A stretch of DNA of 64,000 nt. It comes from Roseateles violae. Its GTDB lineage: Bacteria; Pseudomonadota; Gammaproteobacteria; Burkholderiales; Burkholderiaceae_C. Made by a program: the position numbers and the translations under genes. This document shows positions 37,360 to 46,342 of this stretch, one piece after another; positions within the stretch are counted from its first letter, which is position 1; the number at the start of each line of letters is the position of its first letter. Where the stretch lies: positions 248,001 through 312,000 of the forward strand of contig NZ_JAUHHC010000005.1 of assembly GCF_030410485.1 (NCBI RefSeq), in the 5' to 3' direction. The notes under the pieces are model-generated. The model was not told the origin of the DNA. It worked only from the letters and a program-made list of their open reading frames with translations, and did no database searches.

Positions 37360-37370
37360 ACCGGGCGCCG

Positions 37371-38615
37371 ATGAGCCGGCTGGTCGCCGCACTGCTGATT
37401 GCTGCAAGCGCCGGCTGCGCGGCCGCCGAGCCGCAGCCGGCGCATGCCTGGCTGCGCCAGCAGGCGCGCCCCATGGCGGCGACGCAGGCGGCCGCGATCG
37501 ACGATGCGGCACTCGCGGCCTTCGGCGCCGCGCTGGCGGATGCGCGCGTCGTCGCCCTCGGCGAGCAGACGCATGGCGGCCGCCAGGAGTTCGAGCTGAA
37601 GCTGCGCCTCCTGCGCTATCTGCACGAGCGCCTGGGCTTCGACGTGCTGCTGATCGAGAGCGGCCTGTTCGACGTCGCGCAGCTGAACCGCGCGCTGGCC
37701 GAGGGCCAGGCCAGCCTGGACGCGCTGGCGCCCGGCAAGATCTTCTATATGTATTCGAAGAGCGATGCCGGCCGCGAGCTGCTGCGCTATCTGGACGCGC
37801 GCCGCCGGGCGCCGCACCCGCTGGCGCTGGCCGGCTTCGACAGCCAGCTGACCGGCGACGCCAGCCAGCAGGCGCTGCTGCCGGCGCTGCGCGCTCGGCT
37901 CGCCGCCCGCGATGCGCGCGCCGCCGAGACGATCGACTGGGCGCTGCTGGAGCGGCTTGGCGCCCGCCTGTTCAAGCTCGATCGCCAGGCGCCGCCGGCC
38001 GAGGAGCGCGGCCGCTTCGACGCGGCGCTGGCCGGCCTGCGGCAGCAGCTCTGCACGCCAGCGTCGGACGAAGAGGCGGCGATGCTCGCCTGCCGCAGCG
38101 TGGCGGGACTGCAGGCCCAGGCGCGCACCGTCTGGGACGGCGACTACCAGCGCGACCATGCGATGGCCGACAACCTGCTGTGGCTGATCGAGCGCGTCTA
38201 CGCGGGCCGCAAGATCGTGGTCTGGGGTCATATCGCGCATCTGGGCCGCGGCCTGCAGCGCGACCCGCAGCACCGCATGGCCGGCGCCCTCGTCGGCGAG
38301 CGCCTGGGCCGCGCCTATTACGCGCTGAACACCACCGCGCTGGAAGGCCGCTGGCTCGACGATGGCAGCGGCGAGCTGCGCGATATCCCGCCGGCCGCGG
38401 CGGACAGCGTCGAGGCGGCGCTGGCCGCGAGCGATGCGGCGGAGTTCATCTTCGTGGACGGCCCGCGCCGGCCGGTGCCGGGCCTGGCCGCGATGCCGGC
38501 CCGCGCGCTGGACTTCGGCCCGCCCTGGCCGGGCATGCAGGCCAATGGCCTGGGCACGCACTGGGACGGCCTCTTCTACATCCGCCGGATGGCGCCGGTG
38601 ACGCTGCAGCGCTGA
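37371..38615 (+). CDS. Exported erythromycin-esterase-superfamily protein
   Basis: A 414-residue protein. The hydrophobic N-terminus MSRLVAALLIAASAGCAAAEP is a signal peptide and may be a lipoprotein signal (ASAGC). The Ere-superfamily motifs are present: VALGEQTHGGRQEF, VLLIESGLFD and VVWGHIAHLGRG, giving the His/Glu catalytic candidates. It is the second member of this superfamily within five kilobases, but unlike the PCMT fusion it is exported, so the two have different compartments. The family also contains succinoglycan-biosynthesis-associated proteins, and a macrolide-resistance role is not implied. Confidence 0.82.
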   Translation: MSRLVAALLIAASAGCAAAEPQPAHAWLRQQARPMAATQAAAIDDAALAAFGAALADARVVALGEQTHGGRQEFELKLRLLRYLHERLGFDVLLIESGLFDVAQLNRALAEGQASLDALAPGKIFYMYSKSDAGRELLRYLDARRRAPHPLALAGFDSQLTGDASQQALLPALRARLAARDARAAETIDWALLERLGARLFKLDRQAPPAEERGRFDAALAGLRQQLCTPASDEEAAMLACRSVAGLQAQARTVWDGDYQRDHAMADNLLWLIERVYAGRKIVVWGHIAHLGRGLQRDPQHRMAGALVGERLGRAYYALNTTALEGRWLDDGSGELRDIPPAAADSVEAALAASDAAEFIFVDGPRRPVPGLAAMPARALDFGPPWPGMQANGLGTHWDGLFYIRRMAPVTLQR

Positions 38616-38630
38616 GGCCGGAGCGCCGCG

Positions 38631-39440
38631 ATGAAGCGCCCGGCGCTGCACACGATGATGGCGCTCCTGCTCGGCGCCGGCGCCGCCCTCGCGCAGGAGC
38701 CGCGCCGCGACACGCTGCCGCCGGTCAGCATCAGCGGCCGGGCCAGCGAGCCGGTGCAGAAGTCCTACCGGCGCATGCTGCGCGGCCTCGACTATTTCGA
38801 GCGCGAGCGCGCCGCTGTGGCGCCGAACGCCTCGCTGCGCTTCAAGCTGCTGCCGCGCCAGCGCGGCACCGAGATGGACGACATCGTGCTCGAGCTGATA
38901 GGCCGAAGCTTCGACTACCCGCTGCCGATCGCGCTGGACCACAGCTTCGAGCTGCCGCGCGACGAACGCGCGCTGCGCGAGGACGCGCTGGTCTCGCCCA
39001 ATCGCAAGCGCCTGAGCATGACCTGGCGCACCGAGATCCGCACGCCCGGCTGGCCGGCCGGCAGCCGGCGGCTCGGCGATCTGCGGCTGGAATGCGAGGT
39101 CGGGCTGGAGGCCGGCCTGATCTCCAACGGCGGCGTGATCGCCCGCATCGCCGAGCTGTTCCAGGACAGCAAGCGCTATTGCGACCGGCCCGACACGCAG
39201 TACCTGTTCTTCACCGAGCGGCCGCTGTTCGGCGTGACCCTGGTCGCCGGCGCGCGGCGCGAGACGCTGCCGGTCGAGCGCCTGTACGCGCGGGCCAGCG
39301 ACGATCCGGGCCTGAAGGACGATCTGCCCTTCTGCGATTGCGAGGTGCTGGTCGACCGCAGCTATTTCCTGCCGCTGGGCGACCACAGCTGGCCCGACGA
39401 CACGCGGGTCGAGTTCGACTATATGGACGATGAACAATGA
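38631..39440 (+). CDS. Exported protein of unknown function
   Basis: A 269-residue protein beginning with a signal peptide (MALLLGAGAALAQEPRR). The mature part has no domain I recognise. It starts PPVSISGRASEPVQKSYRRMLRGLDYFERER, contains KLLPRQRGTEMDDI and a Cys pair FCDCEVLV near the end, and ends in an acidic FDYMDDEQ. A periplasmic or outer-membrane-facing role is likely. Its stop overlaps the start of the next lipoprotein gene (ATGA at 39437-39440), so they probably work together. Confidence 0.75.
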   Translation: MKRPALHTMMALLLGAGAALAQEPRRDTLPPVSISGRASEPVQKSYRRMLRGLDYFERERAAVAPNASLRFKLLPRQRGTEMDDIVLELIGRSFDYPLPIALDHSFELPRDERALREDALVSPNRKRLSMTWRTEIRTPGWPAGSRRLGDLRLECEVGLEAGLISNGGVIARIAELFQDSKRYCDRPDTQYLFFTERPLFGVTLVAGARRETLPVERLYARASDDPGLKDDLPFCDCEVLVDRSYFLPLGDHSWPDDTRVEFDYMDDEQ

Positions 39441-39799
39441 GGGCGCGGCTCCTCGCCCTGCTCCTCTGCCTGTCGCTGGCCGCCTGCGCCGGCACCCGCC
39501 GCGGCGAGCCCGCGCCGGGCGGCCCCGGTTTTGCGCAGGGCCCGGCCGGCGAGGCCTTGACGCCGCAGGCGGCCGTGGCGCGGGTCGTCCTCGGGCGCAG
39601 CGGCAAGGCCGAGGTCGCCGCCGCCCTGGGCCCGGCCATCGTGATCGACTTCGACAGCGGCTATGCGGTCTGGGTCTATCGCTGGCCCGGCGCCGACAAA
39701 AGCCCGCGCGCGGCCACCGAGCTGGTGCTGCTGTTCGACCCGGCCGGCCTGCTGCGCAAGCTGCGGCTGCGGCCGGCACCCGGCGCAGCGCTCAGCTGA
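39437..39799 (+). CDS. Small lipoprotein (SmpA/BamE-like outline)
   Basis: A 120-residue lipoprotein: MRARLLALLLCLSLAACAG holds the lipobox LAAC. The mature part has VVLGRSGKAEVAAALGPA, then VIDFDSGYAVWVYRW and ELVLLFDPAGLLRKLRLR, a beta-rich pattern that loosely follows the SmpA/OmlA/BamE fold. The similarity is in outline only and it is too short a match to name a function. It is translationally coupled to the exported protein before it and converges on the GH5 gene with an eight-base overlap. Confidence 0.75.
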   Translation: MRARLLALLLCLSLAACAGTRRGEPAPGGPGFAQGPAGEALTPQAAVARVVLGRSGKAEVAAALGPAIVIDFDSGYAVWVYRWPGADKSPRAATELVLLFDPAGLLRKLRLRPAPGAALS

Positions 39800-42242
39800 G
39801 CCGCAAGCGATAGGGGCCGCCGAGCAGGCAGGCCTTGAGGATCCAGCCCCCGCTGGGCCCCAGGCTGGCCTGGCCCGGCGCGACCCGGGTGACGCTCGCA
39901 AGCCGCACGCCCTCGCCCGCCTGCCATTGCGGCGCGCGCTCGCCGGGCAGCCAGAGCTCCAGCGCGCAGGCCGCCGCCTCGTCGCTGGCGCGGCCCGACC
40001 AATGGCCGCTCAGCGAGATGCCCGCCGCGTCGCGGCGCAACAGCGCCAGCGGATCGGGCGAGCTGCGCAGCAGGGGCCGGCTCAGCGGCCCGGTGATGCG
40101 CGGCTCGCTGCCGATCTCCTCCATCTCGGGGCAGCGCCAGAGGCGGATATTGCCCGCCACCTTGCCGGGATAGACATGCGGGTCGCCGCAGCCCTGCTTC
40201 CAGGCCCAGAAGGCCGAGCCGATGCGCGCCGCGTCCTCGGCGCGGACCTGGCGTTCCAGGCCCGGCAGCTCGCTGCCCGGCGGCTTGAAGAAGCCCCATT
40301 CGCCTATCCACAAGGGCATGCGCAGCTGGCGCGCCGCCGCCTCGGCCAGCGCGACGCCGCGCTCGATGGACACGAAGGTGAAACCGAAGTCCTGGTCGGC
40401 CGTGATGGACTCGTTGTACAGATGCGGGGAGAAGACGATCTGGCGGTCGCTGCTGAAATCGCGCGGCGGCAGATTGTCGATGCCAAAGCCGCTCCAGAAG
40501 ATGCTGGGCTCGATGAAGACCGGGTGCGAGAAGCCGTCCGGCAGCGAGCGCTCGGCCTCGCGGATCGCCGCGATGCTGCGGGCGTAGAAATTGGCCAGCA
40601 GCAGGGTCGAGGCGATCGGCGGCGTCTCGGCGAAGTTGGGCTCGTTGAGCAGGTCGTAGCCGGCCACGATGGGGTCGGCGCCGAAGGCCTTGGCCAAGGC
40701 GCCCCAGGCCTGCACCAGCCGGGTCTGTATGCCCTCGCGGTCCATATAGAAGGACTGGAAGGCGCGCGACACATTCGGCGCCATATCGCGGCCGGTGAAC
40801 TGGCAGGGGGCCGTGCCGTCGCTCAAGGTCGCCCAGGGCGGCGCGCCGTCCCAGCCGACCATGGGCGAGCTGCCGGGCCGGCATTCGGTGCCGGGCGGCG
40901 CGCCGACCTGCATGCCCCAGGCATCCTGATGGATGTCGAGCACGACATAGACGCGATGCGCGCGCGCCCAGTCCAGCGCGGTGGCGATGCGGGCCAGATA
41001 GGCCTCGGAGATCTGCCCCGGTTGCGGCTCCAGCTCGGACCAGGACAGGGTCAGGCGCACGACATTCATGCCCAGCGCGGCGATGTCGGCGAAGTCCTGC
41101 TCGGTGAGCGGCAGCACCGTCGGCAGCCCGGCATCGCGCGGCTGATAGGCGCCCAGCTGGTTGACATTGATGCCGCGCAGGATCACCCGCGCGCCGTTCG
41201 GATCGGCCAGCATGGAGCCCGCGGGCGTGTGGACGACGCGCAGGCCCGGCGAGGTCCTCGCGTCGACCTCTGCAGCGAGCCCGGGCGGCTCGAAGCGCAG
41301 CGCCTGCAGGCCGGCAATCAGCAGGGCCAGCGCGCAGACGGCCAGGGCCGCCCTGCGCTGCCGGGAACCCTTGTTTCGCAACAGGGCATTGAGCGGCACG
41401 GCGATGCAGGCGCAGAGCAGCGCGAAGGAACCGGCCTCCAGGCCGCGCACGACCAGCGCCGGCACGCCCCATTGATCGGCCGCGGCCCATGGCCGGCCCA
41501 GCAGCCAGAGCGCGGCCTGCAGCAGCCAGAGCGCCAGGCCGGCCATCGCGCCGGCATGCAGGGCGGAGCCCGAGGCCCGCAGCGCCCGCCACATCACCAC
41601 AGCGATCAAGGTCAGCGCCAGCACGCTGCGCAGCGGCCCGGCAGCGGCGCTGGGCGCGAACAGCGCGCCGTCCTGGCCGTAGACATAGCCCAGGGCCGAG
41701 CCCTGCCACCAATGCGTGGCGAGCCAGCTGCCGAGCAGCGCGAGCAGCAGCAGCGTGCCGGCGACCACCGGCAGCGGCGCCGCCGGCTGCGCTCCGGCAT
41801 CGATAGGCCGCGCCGTCGCACCGACCGCGGCCGGCAGCCAGCCGAGCAGCAGCATCTTCACGGCCGCATAGCCGCTGCTCCAGAACACGAAGGCGGCCGA
41901 GGATTCCAGCGGCAGCACATAGCGCTGCTGCCAAATCAGCGGCAGCAGCAGCAGGGCACCGCAGACCACCTGCGCGGCGGCCACGACCAGCACGATGGCG
42001 GCCCACAGGCGCCCGACACGGCGCAGCCAGCCGACCGGCGGCCCGGCCAGCACCGCGCGGCTGGCGGCATAGGTCCCCAGCAGCGCCAGCGGCGCATAGA
42101 CCAGATAGGGCGCCCACCACCACCATTGAGCGATCGGATGCCCGGTCCAGCCGATCGGCGCGAACAGGCCGGAGGGATCGGCCGCCGCGCAGGCGGCCAG
42201 CAGGACGGCCAGCGCAAGGCTGGTCCGCAGCGCGGCGCTCAA
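39792..42242 (-). CDS. Membrane-anchored GH5 glycosidase (endoglycoceramidase-like)
   Basis: An 816-residue protein in two halves. Residues 1-350 contain about eight hydrophobic helices separated by short loops. From about 360 a GH5 catalytic domain follows, with GVNVNQ-type start RGINVNQLGAY, LDIHQDAWGMQVG, acid/base Glu534 in YDLLNEPNF and nucleophile Glu648 in WIGEWGFF; this order and FSPHLYNES are closest to endoglycoceramidase-type GH5 enzymes. A beta-rich tail of about 110 residues ends the protein. The only start that fits is TTG at 42242, whose last two bases lie in the TGA of the MFS gene upstream (TTGA), indicating coupling. The catalytic half would face the periplasm. Confidence 0.82.
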   Translation of the reverse strand: MSAALRTSLALAVLLAACAAADPSGLFAPIGWTGHPIAQWWWWAPYLVYAPLALLGTYAASRAVLAGPPVGWLRRVGRLWAAIVLVVAAAQVVCGALLLLPLIWQQRYVLPLESSAAFVFWSSGYAAVKMLLLGWLPAAVGATARPIDAGAQPAAPLPVVAGTLLLLALLGSWLATHWWQGSALGYVYGQDGALFAPSAAAGPLRSVLALTLIAVVMWRALRASGSALHAGAMAGLALWLLQAALWLLGRPWAAADQWGVPALVVRGLEAGSFALLCACIAVPLNALLRNKGSRQRRAALAVCALALLIAGLQALRFEPPGLAAEVDARTSPGLRVVHTPAGSMLADPNGARVILRGINVNQLGAYQPRDAGLPTVLPLTEQDFADIAALGMNVVRLTLSWSELEPQPGQISEAYLARIATALDWARAHRVYVVLDIHQDAWGMQVGAPPGTECRPGSSPMVGWDGAPPWATLSDGTAPCQFTGRDMAPNVSRAFQSFYMDREGIQTRLVQAWGALAKAFGADPIVAGYDLLNEPNFAETPPIASTLLLANFYARSIAAIREAERSLPDGFSHPVFIEPSIFWSGFGIDNLPPRDFSSDRQIVFSPHLYNESITADQDFGFTFVSIERGVALAEAAARQLRMPLWIGEWGFFKPPGSELPGLERQVRAEDAARIGSAFWAWKQGCGDPHVYPGKVAGNIRLWRCPEMEEIGSEPRITGPLSRPLLRSSPDPLALLRRDAAGISLSGHWSGRASDEAAACALELWLPGERAPQWQAGEGVRLASVTRVAPGQASLGPSGGWILKACLLGGPYRLRLS

Positions 42243-43393
42243 GCCTTGACCCCGTGCAGCTCGACGTCGACGGCCGGCCGCAGCTGCCGGAACACCAGGC
42301 CGGCGGCCCCCATGGCCAGCGCGACGATCGCAAGGCAGACCAGGCTGAACGCCCCCGGCCCGGCCTGCGCGAACAGCTCGCCGGCCAGCGCCGTGCCAAG
42401 CGCCGCGCCGAGCAGCGCGATGATCAAGGTGCGCAGCACCAGCGATCCGTCGGCGTCGCTTTCGGTCAGGAGGCCGGTGACGAAGGGCGTCACCATATAG
42501 AAGCCGATATTGACGCCGATCTGTCCGATCAGGAAGGGCGCGTCGGCAAGCAAATTGAAGAACAGCAGCAGGGCCAGCGCCATCACGCCGAAGCCCTGCA
42601 GCACGAACTGCAGTCGCCGGCGCGGGTCGCGACTCAGCGATGGCACGAGGGCGCCGGCAAAGCCGAGGATCGACGACAGCGCGAGATAGAGGCCGACGCG
42701 TTCGCCGGAGATCCGCGCCTGCTCGCCCAGATAGCCGCTGACCGCCCATTGCGCGGCCTGCACCGCGTAGACCAGGGCGACCACGGTCCAGATCAGGCTC
42801 TTGTGCGAGCGCTTCAGCGGCGCGACGCGCGGCGCCGCCTGCGCGGCGGGCCGCGGCTCCATCATCAGCACCCAGGGCGCCAGGCACACGCCCATTGCGG
42901 CCAGGTAGTAGAAGATGGGGCCGCGGTCGGCCACCGGCGGCAGCATCGACAGGCCGTAGAGCAGCAGGCCCATCGCCAGGCCGCCGACCAGATTGATCTG
43001 ACCCCAGATGCGCTCGGCATGGGCCTCGGCGGCCACGGCGGTGCTGACCAGGCTGAACAGGGCGCCCTCGCCCAGGCCGGTCAAGAGGCGCGCGGCGCTC
43101 AGCAAGGCGATGCTGTCGAGCTGCTGCGTGAGCAGCTCGCCGGCGATCAGGGACAGCAGGCCCAAGCCCATGGTCGCCCGGCGCGTGCGCTGGGCCAGCC
43201 GCGGCAGCAAGAGGCAGTAGAGCGCGATGCCGGCCAGCTCGGCGGCCGCGATCGCCGTGGCCCTGCCCTCGTCGATGCCGGGGATGCGCGTCAGCGCCAG
43301 CACGATCAACGGCATCACCATGGTCCCGTTGAGCGCCGCCGCAAAGGCCGCCGCCAGGCTGAAGACCCTGAAGACCCGCTTGACCGAAGACAT
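42239..43393 (-). CDS. MFS transporter
   Basis: A 384-residue major-facilitator protein with twelve predicted helices, six before and six after a charged central loop at about 190-205 (PRVAPLKRSHKS). A-motif-like residues occur in PRLAQRTRRATMG between helices 2 and 3. The start at 43393 has GGTGGGG nine bases upstream and is preferred to a GTG at 43408. The stop overlaps the start of the GH5 gene. The pair may take up or export a glycan-derived compound processed by the GH5 enzyme. The AraC-type regulator lies divergent, 185 bases away. Confidence 0.88.
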   Translation of the reverse strand: MSSVKRVFRVFSLAAAFAAALNGTMVMPLIVLALTRIPGIDEGRATAIAAAELAGIALYCLLLPRLAQRTRRATMGLGLLSLIAGELLTQQLDSIALLSAARLLTGLGEGALFSLVSTAVAAEAHAERIWGQINLVGGLAMGLLLYGLSMLPPVADRGPIFYYLAAMGVCLAPWVLMMEPRPAAQAAPRVAPLKRSHKSLIWTVVALVYAVQAAQWAVSGYLGEQARISGERVGLYLALSSILGFAGALVPSLSRDPRRRLQFVLQGFGVMALALLLFFNLLADAPFLIGQIGVNIGFYMVTPFVTGLLTESDADGSLVLRTLIIALLGAALGTALAGELFAQAGPGAFSLVCLAIVALAMGAAGLVFRQLRPAVDVELHGVKA

Positions 43394-43578
43394 GAACTTG
43401 CGCCCCACCCATCCCGTGTTTGATGCCGGCGACTATAGGGGGCCGGCATCGCCGCCATGCGGGTGCAATGCGGCCGCCATGCGGGTCGGCCAGGGCCAGC
43501 CCGGAGCCAGAGATAACCCCGAGGAACGCAGCGCCGTGGCCCGCCGACAATGAGTGCCACCGCGTTTTCAGTTGTCCC

Positions 43579-44631
43579 GTGTCCGACTCGTCCCCCGACC
43601 GCAGCACCGTTGCCAATCTGCCCGTCTATCTCTTGCGCTGCCTGGCCGCCACCGCGGAGGAACTGGGTGTCGCGCCGGCGCGCCTGTGCATGGGCCTGGG
43701 CTTCACCGTCGAGGATCTGAGCAATCCGGCCTGCCGGGTCAGCTACCGCCAGGGCAGCCTGATGATCCGGCGCGCGCTGCAGATGGCGCCGGGCCAGGCC
43801 CTGGGCCTGCGCATCGGCGAAAGCGAGACCATCGCCTCGATCGGCCTGCTCGGCTACGCGATGATGACCTGCCGCACGCTGGGCGACGCGACCGCGCTGG
43901 GCATGGGCCTGCAGAAATTCGCCGGCAGCATGCTGCAGTTCGATATGGAGCCCGGGCCGACGACGACCCGCGTGCAGGCCTCCAACCGCTTCCCCGATCC
44001 GGAGATCTATGTCTTCCTGGTCGAGGAGGCCTTCGCCAGCTTTCTGCAGATCGCGCGCGGCCTGGTCGGCAACAGCTTCCGCCCCGAGCGCATCGAGCTG
44101 GCCTATCCGGCGCCGGCCTATGCGGCGGAATACCGGCGCGTCTTCGGCTGCCCGGTGCTGTTCGATCAGCCCAGCAATGCGCTGGTCGCGGCCAATGACT
44201 GGGTGGCCAAGCCGCTGCTGACCTACGACCCGCTGAGTCACCGCCAGGCGCTGGAGTTCCTCGACGTCGGCACCTTGCGCGAGCAGGACAAGGTCGATCT
44301 GTTCGAGTCGGTCGAGCGCGCGGTGCGGCAGAACATGCAGGACCTGCCGACCCTGGCCGACGTGGCGGGGCGCCTGCACCTCAGCGCCCGCACCCTGCGC
44401 CGCCGGCTGGCCGACAGCGGCGTCTCCTACCAGACCCTGCTGGACAACGTCCGCAAGGGCCGCGCGATCGAGTTGCTGAGCAACACCGCGCAATCGGTCG
44501 AGCAGATCGCGATCGCGGTCGGCTTCAGCGATGCCCACAACTTCCGCCGCGCCTTCAAGCGCTGGACCGGCTCGGCACCGAGCGAGCTGCGCGAGTCGAT
44601 GATGCAGAAGGACGCCTCGGCGCGAGCCTGA
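43579..44631 (+). CDS. AraC-family transcriptional regulator (OruR/ArgR-like)
   Basis: A 350-residue regulator. The N-terminal 230 residues correspond to the arabinose-binding-like effector domain of the OruR group (YRQGSLMIRRALQMAPGQ, LGLRIGESE, LGYAMMTCRTLGDA), and the C-terminal part is a double helix-turn-helix with LADVAGRLHLSARTLRRRL and VEQIAIAVGFSDAHNFRRAFKRWTG. I take the GTG at 43579 as start because no ATG precedes the conserved domain closely; earlier in-frame ATGs would add low-quality sequence. It is divergent from the MFS-GH5 pair and 106 bases upstream of the FGGY kinase operon, and could control either. Confidence 0.88.
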   Translation: MSDSSPDRSTVANLPVYLLRCLAATAEELGVAPARLCMGLGFTVEDLSNPACRVSYRQGSLMIRRALQMAPGQALGLRIGESETIASIGLLGYAMMTCRTLGDATALGMGLQKFAGSMLQFDMEPGPTTTRVQASNRFPDPEIYVFLVEEAFASFLQIARGLVGNSFRPERIELAYPAPAYAAEYRRVFGCPVLFDQPSNALVAANDWVAKPLLTYDPLSHRQALEFLDVGTLREQDKVDLFESVERAVRQNMQDLPTLADVAGRLHLSARTLRRRLADSGVSYQTLLDNVRKGRAIELLSNTAQSVEQIAIAVGFSDAHNFRRAFKRWTGSAPSELRESMMQKDASARA

Positions 44632-44737
44632 GGACTTTGGCAGCCTGAGACCCCACCGGCGGCCGTTTCGGCTGTCACGCCCGAGGCGGGGCGGCACCTA
44701 GAGTTCGATCCCATCGTCTCCTGCCCTGCCCGCCTGC

Positions 44738-46342
44738 GTGTCGTCCCTCTCCGCTACCACCGCCCATCCCCATGTGCTGGCCGTCGATCTGGGCACCTCC
44801 GGCTGCAAGACCGCCCTGGTGTCGCTGGACGGCCGGGTGCGCGCCTGGGCCTTCCGGCCGGTAGCGACGCAGCTGCTGCCGGGCGCCGGCGCCGAGCAGC
44901 GGCCCGAGGACTGGTGGCAGGCCTTTCTGGACAGCGCCGCCGAGCTGCTGGCCAGCGGCCTGGTGCCAGCGAGCCGCATCGTGGCCGTCTGCTGCTCGAC
45001 CCAGGGCGAGGGCACGGTCGCGATCGACCGCGAGGGCCGCGCGCTGATGCCGGCGATGACCTGGATGGACATGCGCGGCAGCGAGGGCATACGGGCGCGC
45101 TCGCGCGGCTGGCTCAATGTCGCCGGCTACGACGCCTTCAAGCTGCAGCGCTGGCTGCGCCTCACCGGCGGCGCGCCCAATCTGTCCGGCAAGGACCCTT
45201 CGGCACACATGCTCCATATCCGCGACGAGCATCCGGAGGTCTACGCGCGCACGCACAAATTCCTCAATGTGCTGGACTATATGAATCTGCGGCTGAGCGG
45301 CCGCTGCGTGGCCACCGTCGACTCCATCCTGACCTCCTGGGTGACCGACAACCGCCGGCTCGGCCAGATCCGCTACGACGCCGGCCTGATCGCCGCCAGC
45401 GGCATCGCCGCCGACAAGTTCCCCGAACTGGTCCGCTGCACCGAGCTTCTCGGTGCGCTGCGGCCCGAGGTGGCCGACGCGCTGGGCCTGCCGCGCAGCA
45501 CCCGGGTGGTGGCCGGGGCGATCGACAACACGGCGGCCGCAATCGGCGCCGGCACCCTGGCCGATGGCGATGCGCATCTGTACATCGGCTCCTCGAGCTG
45601 GATCGGCGCCCATGTGAGCGCCAAGCGCACCGACATCCGCGCCGGCATCGCCGCCGTGCCCTGCGCGCTGCCGGACAAGTACCTGATGGTGGCGATGCAG
45701 ACCAGCGCCGGCAGCAATCTGTCCTTCCTGAAGGAGAAGGTGCTCTACCACCGCGACGAGCTGCTGCGCGAGGCGGTCACCGACAACGTCTACGAGCTGC
45801 TGGACCGCATCGCCGAGCGCACGCCGGCCGGCAGCGACGGCCTGCTCTACCTCCCCTGGCTGATGGGCGAGCGCTGCCCGGTCGACGACCGCTCGCTGCG
45901 CGCGGGACTCTTCAATCTGACCCTGGCCCATTCGCGCGAGACCATGATCCGCGCCTTCCTGGAGGGCGTGGCGCTGAACACGCGCTGGATGAAGGAACCG
46001 GTCGAGCGTTTCCTCCAGCGGCCGCTGCAAGAGCTGACCCTGCTCGGCGGCGGCGCCAACTCGGCCGTCTGGTGCCAGATCTTCGCCGACGTGCTGGACG
46101 CGCAGATCCGCCAGCTCGAGGCGCCGGTGCAGGCCAACGCCGTCGGCGCGGCGACCATCGCCTTCGTCGCCCTGGGCCTGCAGGACTTCGAGACGGCGGC
46201 GCGGCAGACCCGCTACCGCCGCCGCTTCGAACCCAAGCCCGCGCACCGCGCGCTCTACGACCAGAAGTTCGGCGCCTTCATCGAACTGTTCCGGCATCTG
46301 CGGCCGGTCTACCGGCGCCTCAATGGAGGGACTCAGGCATGA
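44738..46342 (+). CDS. FGGY-family carbohydrate kinase
   Basis: A 534-residue sugar kinase in the xylulokinase-like branch of FGGY. The ATP-phosphate loop is VDLGTSGCKTALV, the catalytic Asp is in AGAIDNTAAAIGAG, and the second ATPase motif is LTLLGGGANSAVWCQ. Insertion TWMDMRGSEG is typical for ketose kinases. The start GTG at 44738 has no evident Shine-Dalgarno sequence; the next candidate lies inside the conserved loop, so GTG is kept. It is the first gene of an operon with class II aldolase, class III aminotransferase and a degenerate aldolase. It probably phosphorylates a ketose or polyol that the aldolase then cleaves. Confidence 0.88.
   Translation: MSSLSATTAHPHVLAVDLGTSGCKTALVSLDGRVRAWAFRPVATQLLPGAGAEQRPEDWWQAFLDSAAELLASGLVPASRIVAVCCSTQGEGTVAIDREGRALMPAMTWMDMRGSEGIRARSRGWLNVAGYDAFKLQRWLRLTGGAPNLSGKDPSAHMLHIRDEHPEVYARTHKFLNVLDYMNLRLSGRCVATVDSILTSWVTDNRRLGQIRYDAGLIAASGIAADKFPELVRCTELLGALRPEVADALGLPRSTRVVAGAIDNTAAAIGAGTLADGDAHLYIGSSSWIGAHVSAKRTDIRAGIAAVPCALPDKYLMVAMQTSAGSNLSFLKEKVLYHRDELLREAVTDNVYELLDRIAERTPAGSDGLLYLPWLMGERCPVDDRSLRAGLFNLTLAHSRETMIRAFLEGVALNTRWMKEPVERFLQRPLQELTLLGGGANSAVWCQIFADVLDAQIRQLEAPVQANAVGAATIAFVALGLQDFETAARQTRYRRRFEPKPAHRALYDQKFGAFIELFRHLRPVYRRLNGGTQA

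Noticed and set aside
39663-42500. A 945-codon open frame on the plus strand opposite the GH5 gene
   Set aside because: GH5 catalytic motifs and membrane helices on the minus strand identify the real gene; the plus product is a Gln/Arg/Ala-rich shadow.
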